Source: CAZIGK01 sp964538615 (GTDB taxonomy: Bacteria; Pseudomonadota; Alphaproteobacteria; Rickettsiales; RI-342). Taken from it: 64,000 nt of DNA. The stretch is taken from the NCBI GenBank assembly GCA_964538615.1, contig CAZIGK010000003.1:62001-126000 (forward strand), in the 5' to 3' direction. Position 1 is the first letter of the stretch, and the number at the start of each line of letters is the position of its first letter. Below are positions 59,694 to 64,000 of this stretch, one piece after another. The position numbers and the translations under genes are program-made. The notes beneath the pieces were generated by a model. The model had not been told where the DNA came from and made no database searches. It worked only from the letters and a program-made list of their open reading frames with translations.

Positions 59694-61844
59694 ATGAGTG
59701 TAAAGATACTTGCGAATGCCAGCCCCTTCCTTGCGGCTCAGCCCTGGGCAAAAGAACTGGATGAACCGGAAGGGTTTCTACGGCATCGGGCGGAAGTGGA
59801 GGCCTATTGCCAACGTATATTGTCAGATGCAGAAGCACATGTGTGGACCGTGGCCAACCGTTCGGCACGCGTCAGGCAGTTTTATCAACAGAAGCCTGAG
59901 GCGTTGGTGAAAGAATGGCAGGCGCAGCAGCAGATGCTGGAGCGGCTGCGCGAGGTGGAGGGAATTGTCCTTTATCTACGGGATCGTTATGACACATCGC
60001 CACAGGGCGAGGTTTCTGCGCTGTCTGAGGCGGTAGAGAGCGCGGCTCGGATGGGTGACCTGCGACTCAGGGCGATCCAGCAGATGTCAGAGGCTCAGCG
60101 GGAACAGGCAGAGACCGTGCTGGCAGTGCGTATGTATCGGCCCACCATTTGGGAATGGCTGACCAGCCCGTTTCGCCCACGTACCCGTGCTAAAGAGCTC
60201 GATTCGCTACAGGCGGATACCAGTATTCCCAACGCCTTTCAGGAGCTGTTGCAACAGGCAGCCAGATGGCAGGAGAACCCAACGCTACAGGCATATGCGG
60301 AGAAACAGGAACAACGCGCAATGGAGGCGCGTCGGCTTTCTGGTCGTCTGGAAGCAGGGGTTCGTGCGTTTCAGCGTGGAGAGGCGAGCGCGGCAGATAT
60401 AGACGCGTTGGCGCGACAAATGCGTGAATTATATCACCTGCAGGGGGAGACAGATAAAATGCCTGCCCCGGTGGCCGAAGATAATGGGCTGCGTGCCAGA
60501 TTAGGGCGCTGGTGGCAACGTGTGACGGGGCAGGCGCCTGCAGAGCCGCCTGCTTTAGTGACCCGACAACGCAGCACGATGCAGCTTTGGGAAGCTGTTT
60601 CCAGAGAGCAGGCGGTGGGTGACAAACCGGAACAAGTATTGCAGGAAATGGAGCATCTGGCGGCTGGAAGTGCCCGGTTGCTGGCCATGCGTGAAGAACT
60701 GATGGCATGGCGTGCAGCCTTGCCGCCACTGGCTCCCCTGAGTCAGCAGGAGGGAGAGGAACTGTACCGACGGGCAGCAGACTGGTTGCAGTATCAGGAG
60801 CTTCCAGCCAGCCTGGAGGGGTTTGGCAAAGAGCCATTTGCCCATGTGACGGCGGAATTGCGGAATATGCCGGGTATGAGACGGCGCGGAGTGGCGCGTC
60901 TACAGACGGATGGGGATATGGTTCTGTATGCCCATCAGGATGGAACGTTGGGGCTATTGCAAACGCTATTGCATGAATTGGGGCATGTGGAGCTTTATGC
61001 AACGGCGCGTGCCGCGCATGGCGCGAAGCATGGTGCGGTGCCGATGCATGCCGGCATTGAGGGCAATGCCAGTTCTGCCATCCACGAAACCAAGGCGGCT
61101 CTGAATGAGATGTTGTTTTACAGCCTGATGCAGCAGATACGCCCGAATGATCCAGTATTGCAGCAGCATCTGGAGGTACACCGTTTGCTGTTGGCGACGG
61201 ATGCGACGCAATCTGTGGAGCGTTTGCGCGCAGAAGTGGCCGTGCGTCAGGTTTTGGAACATTTGGGGGATGCATCGGTCAGCCCGGCGCAGTTGCATCA
61301 GCACATGAAGCAGGCCGTGGAACAGGCGGCACCGGCGTATGTGGAATACCGGCGTCGTACCAGCAAAGATGACGCCGCGCGTCAGCACTGGGAGCAGTAT
61401 CCGCATTTGATGATCAGTGACGATATGATGCATGAGCGAGCGTTTCGGGGGGCATCGTATGCGCTGGCGGCCAATGCGGTATTTCCATTATATATGCAGC
61501 CAGACGGCGTGTTGGCAACGCCGGAGCTGTGGCGTACTGTCCATCATGCCATGATGCAGGCGTTGCGAGCGGATGTGCAGGCGGGTCAATCGAAGGCACT
61601 GACCGTACAGGCGGTGGAGCAGCATATAGACAAGTCTTTAGGGGTACAACGGAACCATGTGCTGGAGCAGGTGTTGGAGCATATGGGACAGCGGATGCAG
61701 CAGTTGCGTAGCCAGATAACGCCAGAGGAGACGGAAGTCGCCCAGCCCTCTGCCTCTGACACATTACAGCCAGACGTGGATGCTCCTCTGGTGGGAGCCG
61801 CAGTGGCTGGCATGCACGCGAATCACGCAGGCAAGGAGCGTTAG
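59694..61844 (+). CDS. Metallopeptidase with M3-like zinc site in the vir operon
   Basis: The 716-residue product has no signal peptide. The first 400 residues are helical and charged. A zinc site follows: HELGH at 427-431, then IHETKAALNEMLFY with E465 as the probable third ligand. PH at 570-571 and a YALAANA segment with Y589 match the transition-state histidine/tyrosine region of M3 peptidases (thimet oligopeptidase, PepF). The alignment is by eye and divergent, so related gluzincin families remain possible. The C-terminus is polar and probably disordered. Its place between virB11 and virD4 suggests a secreted effector or a system-dedicated peptidase. Confidence 0.72.
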   Translation: MSVKILANASPFLAAQPWAKELDEPEGFLRHRAEVEAYCQRILSDAEAHVWTVANRSARVRQFYQQKPEALVKEWQAQQQMLERLREVEGIVLYLRDRYDTSPQGEVSALSEAVESAARMGDLRLRAIQQMSEAQREQAETVLAVRMYRPTIWEWLTSPFRPRTRAKELDSLQADTSIPNAFQELLQQAARWQENPTLQAYAEKQEQRAMEARRLSGRLEAGVRAFQRGEASAADIDALARQMRELYHLQGETDKMPAPVAEDNGLRARLGRWWQRVTGQAPAEPPALVTRQRSTMQLWEAVSREQAVGDKPEQVLQEMEHLAAGSARLLAMREELMAWRAALPPLAPLSQQEGEELYRRAADWLQYQELPASLEGFGKEPFAHVTAELRNMPGMRRRGVARLQTDGDMVLYAHQDGTLGLLQTLLHELGHVELYATARAAHGAKHGAVPMHAGIEGNASSAIHETKAALNEMLFYSLMQQIRPNDPVLQQHLEVHRLLLATDATQSVERLRAEVAVRQVLEHLGDASVSPAQLHQHMKQAVEQAAPAYVEYRRRTSKDDAARQHWEQYPHLMISDDMMHERAFRGASYALAANAVFPLYMQPDGVLATPELWRTVHHAMMQALRADVQAGQSKALTVQAVEQHIDKSLGVQRNHVLEQVLEHMGQRMQQLRSQITPEETEVAQPSASDTLQPDVDAPLVGAAVAGMHANHAGKER

Positions 61845-61974
61845 GTTCAATCCATTTTGAGCTTTTGGAGAGCTGTAAATGGCAGTTTGGGGCGCTTCGA
61901 TGTGCACCTATGCCACGCAGGTCAGAGCATATAGCATTGTCATTCCACCATATGCGAAGAGGAGCTTGAACGTC

Positions 61975-62451
61975 TTACTTGGTGAACCCTTCGGGTGTTA
62001 TGTGCGCTGCGCGAGACGTATCCTGTGATAGCTTTTCTGCTTCAACTGCTTGCATGGAACGATTCAGCGCTTCAGCTAACGGTTGATAGTCAAAATCAAG
62101 TTTATCCAGAAACTCGGCGGCCTGACCACCTGCTGCTTTGACGCGGCTTTCACTCCCTGAACCGGATAGCATGACTCTGGCGATGCCCGTACCCGCTAAT
62201 AGCCGAAGTAAGTCCATTCCAGAGTGCCCTGCCCCGGTGTCATTATCTGTGATAATGGCATCAGGGATATGACGTGATGGGCGCTGGTTAGTGAGTGGGC
62301 TATGGATGTCAATTCCCATGTGAATAAGAACGTCATTCACGGAGGCAAACGTTTGAACATCACCCTCAGAAAAATCTGTTGTATCCAGTATGGCATCTAC
62401 GACAGACGTACGCCAGTTTTGTGCATCGTCAACAATATATATACTAGGCAT
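61975..62451 (-). CDS. Single-domain response regulator receiver
   Basis: The 158-residue protein, starting at 62451 behind a strong GGAGGAT site, is a CheY-like receiver. The acidic pair is D8/D9 (IYIVDDAQNW), the phospho-acceptor is D69 in PDAIITDND, the conserved hydroxyl is S96 (VMLSGSG) and the lysine is K117 (FLDKLDF). No DNA-binding output domain follows; the tail is a helical, polar segment ending in TPEGFTK. It lies antisense to the vir operon between the metallopeptidase and virD4. It may regulate the locus through partner proteins. No sensor kinase is in the window. Confidence 0.8.
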   Translation of the reverse strand: MPSIYIVDDAQNWRTSVVDAILDTTDFSEGDVQTFASVNDVLIHMGIDIHSPLTNQRPSRHIPDAIITDNDTGAGHSGMDLLRLLAGTGIARVMLSGSGSESRVKAAGGQAAEFLDKLDFDYQPLAEALNRSMQAVEAEKLSQDTSRAAHITPEGFTK

Positions 62452-62583
62452 AAGCTATCCTCCAATCATGTACGGCGCCAATGTAGCAGGTGTTGTTGAC
62501 ATTTTTGTGACGGATTGTTCTTTGGAGGTGGATACTCTTCACGCAATGGTAACTCCTGTCGGCTAAGGTAGCCTGTGAACAAG

Positions 62584-62606
62584 CCTGTGGCGTGGTTGCC
62601 GCAGGG
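62584..62606 (+). promoter_or_regulatory. Hairpin covering the ribosome site before virD4
   Basis: CCTGTGGC (62584-62591) pairs with GCCGCAGG (62598-62605), with one G/U pair and a six-base loop. The right arm overlaps the only Shine-Dalgarno-like run, GCAGGGG (62601-62607). Folding would hide it and so lower translation of virD4 and of the small ORF at 62616. Confidence 0.4.
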
Positions 62607-62615
62607 GTGAACAGC

Positions 62616-62639
62616 ATGGTATTTTTGTCTCTGCTATGA
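62616..62639 (+). CDS. Possible seven-residue leader ORF before virD4
   Basis: ATG at 62616 encodes MVFLSLL and stops at a TGA (62637-62639) that overlaps the virD4 ATG at 62636. The ribosome site GCAGGGG is well spaced from this ATG but too far from virD4, so virD4 translation may depend on reinitiation. It may also be chance. Confidence 0.25.
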   Translation: MVFLSLL

Positions 62640-64000
62640 GTCAGTTAAGCGATCGTTCCGATTTTTATAACCGCCTGCTGTTGGCCGTGACGGTCACGGT
62701 GATTGTGGGTATTCCTACCTATGCGGGGATGCTGGGAACGGCTGTGATGTCTGCCCCTGAATATACCTGGGCATTTATTAGTAACCCACCGTATTTGTGG
62801 CAGACCTATCAGGCATTGGTGGGCTATTGGCTGCAATATGCCGGGCAGTTGCAGGTTGATATGCACGTGAAGCTGATAGGCCCAACGGTTGGGGCATTGT
62901 TGGCCGTTGGGGGGAAGCTGTTCCTGTTCCGGGCGCCGTTGATGGATTTTCGACCCTTTAAGAAAAAAGAATCGGTGCATGGGGATGCACACTGGGCGAC
63001 GCCGGCGGAAATTAAAAAGGCCGGGTTGTTTGCCAAGGAAGGGGTGCTGTTGGGGCAGTATAAACCCGGCAAATATTATATTGCGGATGGTTTCCAGCAC
63101 TTGCTGCTGTTTGCGCCAACCGGTTCTGGTAAAGGGGTGGGTTTTGCGATTCCTAACCTGTTGTTCTGGCAGCAGAGCTGCTGCGTGCATGATATTAAGC
63201 TGGAGAACTGGGAATTGGCGTCTGGCTGGCGTGCCAGTCAGGGGCAGGATGTGTATGTGTGGAACCCTGCTGACCCGAACGGGATTACCCATTGTTACAA
63301 CCCACTGGACTGGATTAGTACCAAGCCGGGGCAGATGGTGGATGACGTACAGAAAATCTCCAACCTGATTTTGCCAGAGCAGGAGTTCTGGCAGAACGAG
63401 GCGCGATCTCTGCTGGTGGGGGTGATGCTGTATTTATGTGCCGTACCGGAGAAGGTGACGTCTTTCGGGGAAGTGGTGCGCACCATGCGTAGCGATGACG
63501 TGACCTATAATCTGGCTGTGGTACTGGACACGATTGGGAAGAAGATTCACCCGGTAGCCTATATGAACATTGCCGCCTTTTTGCAGAAAGCGGATAAAGA
63601 ACGCTCCGGGGTCGTTTCGACATTGAACTCCGGGTTGGAACTGTGGGCGAACCCGCTGATTGATACGGCCACAGCATCGTCTGACTTTAACGTATCCATG
63701 TGGAAAAAGAAGAAAATCACCGTGTATTGCGGGGTGACCCCGGACAACTTGCAGCGTCTGCAACCGTTGCTACAGGTGTTTTATCAGCAGTGTACGGATA
63801 TTTTGACCCGTCACATGCCGAAGCCGGATGAACCTTATGGCGTATTGTTTCTACTCGACGAGTTTCCAACGCTTGGAAAAATGCCGCAGTTTGAAGCGGG
63901 GATTGCATATTTCCGGGGGTATCGGGTGCGGTTGTTCCTGATTGTGCAGGATACACAGCAGCTGAAGGGCATTTATGAAGAAGCGGGGATGAACTCGTTT
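62636..64000 (+). CDS. virD4: VirD4 coupling protein, truncated at the window end
   Basis: The frame is open for 455 codons from the ATG at 62636 to the window edge. Two membrane segments (about 14-40 and 75-100) are followed by KKKESVHGDAHWATPAEIKK, a motif common to VirD4/TraG proteins. Walker A is APTGSGKGVG (160-169) and Walker B includes FLLDEFPTLGKM (D408, E409). VirD4 selects substrates and hands them to the channel. The usual length is 600-700 residues, so about a third lies beyond the window. Confidence 0.95.
   Translation, partial: MSQLSDRSDFYNRLLLAVTVTVIVGIPTYAGMLGTAVMSAPEYTWAFISNPPYLWQTYQALVGYWLQYAGQLQVDMHVKLIGPTVGALLAVGGKLFLFRAPLMDFRPFKKKESVHGDAHWATPAEIKKAGLFAKEGVLLGQYKPGKYYIADGFQHLLLFAPTGSGKGVGFAIPNLLFWQQSCCVHDIKLENWELASGWRASQGQDVYVWNPADPNGITHCYNPLDWISTKPGQMVDDVQKISNLILPEQEFWQNEARSLLVGVMLYLCAVPEKVTSFGEVVRTMRSDDVTYNLAVVLDTIGKKIHPVAYMNIAAFLQKADKERSGVVSTLNSGLELWANPLIDTATASSDFNVSMWKKKKITVYCGVTPDNLQRLQPLLQVFYQQCTDILTRHMPKPDEPYGVLFLLDEFPTLGKMPQFEAGIAYFRGYRVRLFLIVQDTQQLKGIYEEAGMNSF

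Noticed and set aside
60190..61275. 361-residue minus-strand open frame opposite the metallopeptidase
   Set aside because: His/Pro/Ala-rich antisense shadow without a start context; the sense strand carries a recognisable zinc site.

Overview
The window is from an alphaproteobacterium of roughly mid-50s percent GC. The lineage markers are a DUF1476 (F1-ATPase zeta-like) protein, the order DUF3576-leuS-lptE-holA, the lpxC-bamD-recN neighbourhood, a DUF6898-like small protein and a type A RNase P RNA. The cell wall genes (MurE with a DNPR motif, so a meso-diaminopimelate peptidoglycan) and lpxC, lptE and bamD indicate a normal Gram-negative envelope. The genus cannot be fixed from the sequence. 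The vir-type secretion system and several lineage-restricted proteins suggest a host- or prey-interacting lifestyle (Rickettsiales- or Micavibrio-like), which is inference.

Layout. 1-5.3 kb (+ strand): DUF1476 (5' truncated), a TerB/J-domain protein, arsC, uup, an EamA transporter and an AmiD/AmpD-type amidase. 5.3-7.1 kb (-): two unrecognised genes behind a 370-base region rich in dyad symmetry. 7.1-12.4 kb: orphan treY (-), rnpB (+) with an enlarged peripheral domain, a nearly perfect 52-base inverted repeat, an 89-residue gene of foreign codon use, and an M48-like membrane protease gene coupled to a 58-residue ORF. 12.4-21.3 kb (-): aldehyde dehydrogenase, rpsD with its terminator, a Gln-rich unknown, then holA, lptE, leuS and DUF3576. 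21.4-37.8 kb (-): the division and cell wall cluster, transcribed as mraZ-rsmH-ftsL-ftsI-murE-murF-mraY-murD-ftsW-murG-murC-murB-ddl-ftsQ, mostly overlapping or tightly packed, with MraZ-box repeats upstream of mraZ. ftsA and ftsZ do not follow ftsQ. 38-49.7 kb: DUF6898 and Trm112 genes, tRNA-Gly, a third unknown, ligA and prmA (+), then recN, a 56-residue membrane protein, bamD, lpxC and an AGCS symporter (all -), and a DedA protein (+).

49.7-64 kb (+): a type IV secretion system, virB2-virB2-virB4-virB6-virB8-virB9-virB10-virB11-zincin-virD4, with virD4 cut by the window end. Unusual points are tandem pilin genes separated by a strong hairpin, a VirB6 whose N-terminus is a secreted Ig/cadherin-like domain on a Gly/Ser stalk, an internal promoter with an overlapping palindrome before virB8, a 716-residue protein with an M3-oligopeptidase-like zinc site between virB11 and virD4, and an antisense single-domain receiver in the same gap. 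No virB1, virB3, virB5 or virB7 is seen.

Taken together, the best candidate for an undescribed system is the secretion locus with its embedded metallopeptidase, adhesin-like VirB6 and antisense receiver. Several lineage-restricted proteins elsewhere in the window (5.3-6.8, 11.2-12.2, 14.9-16.3 and 38.8-39.9 kb) may be substrates or accessory factors, but nothing in the sequence proves that link.
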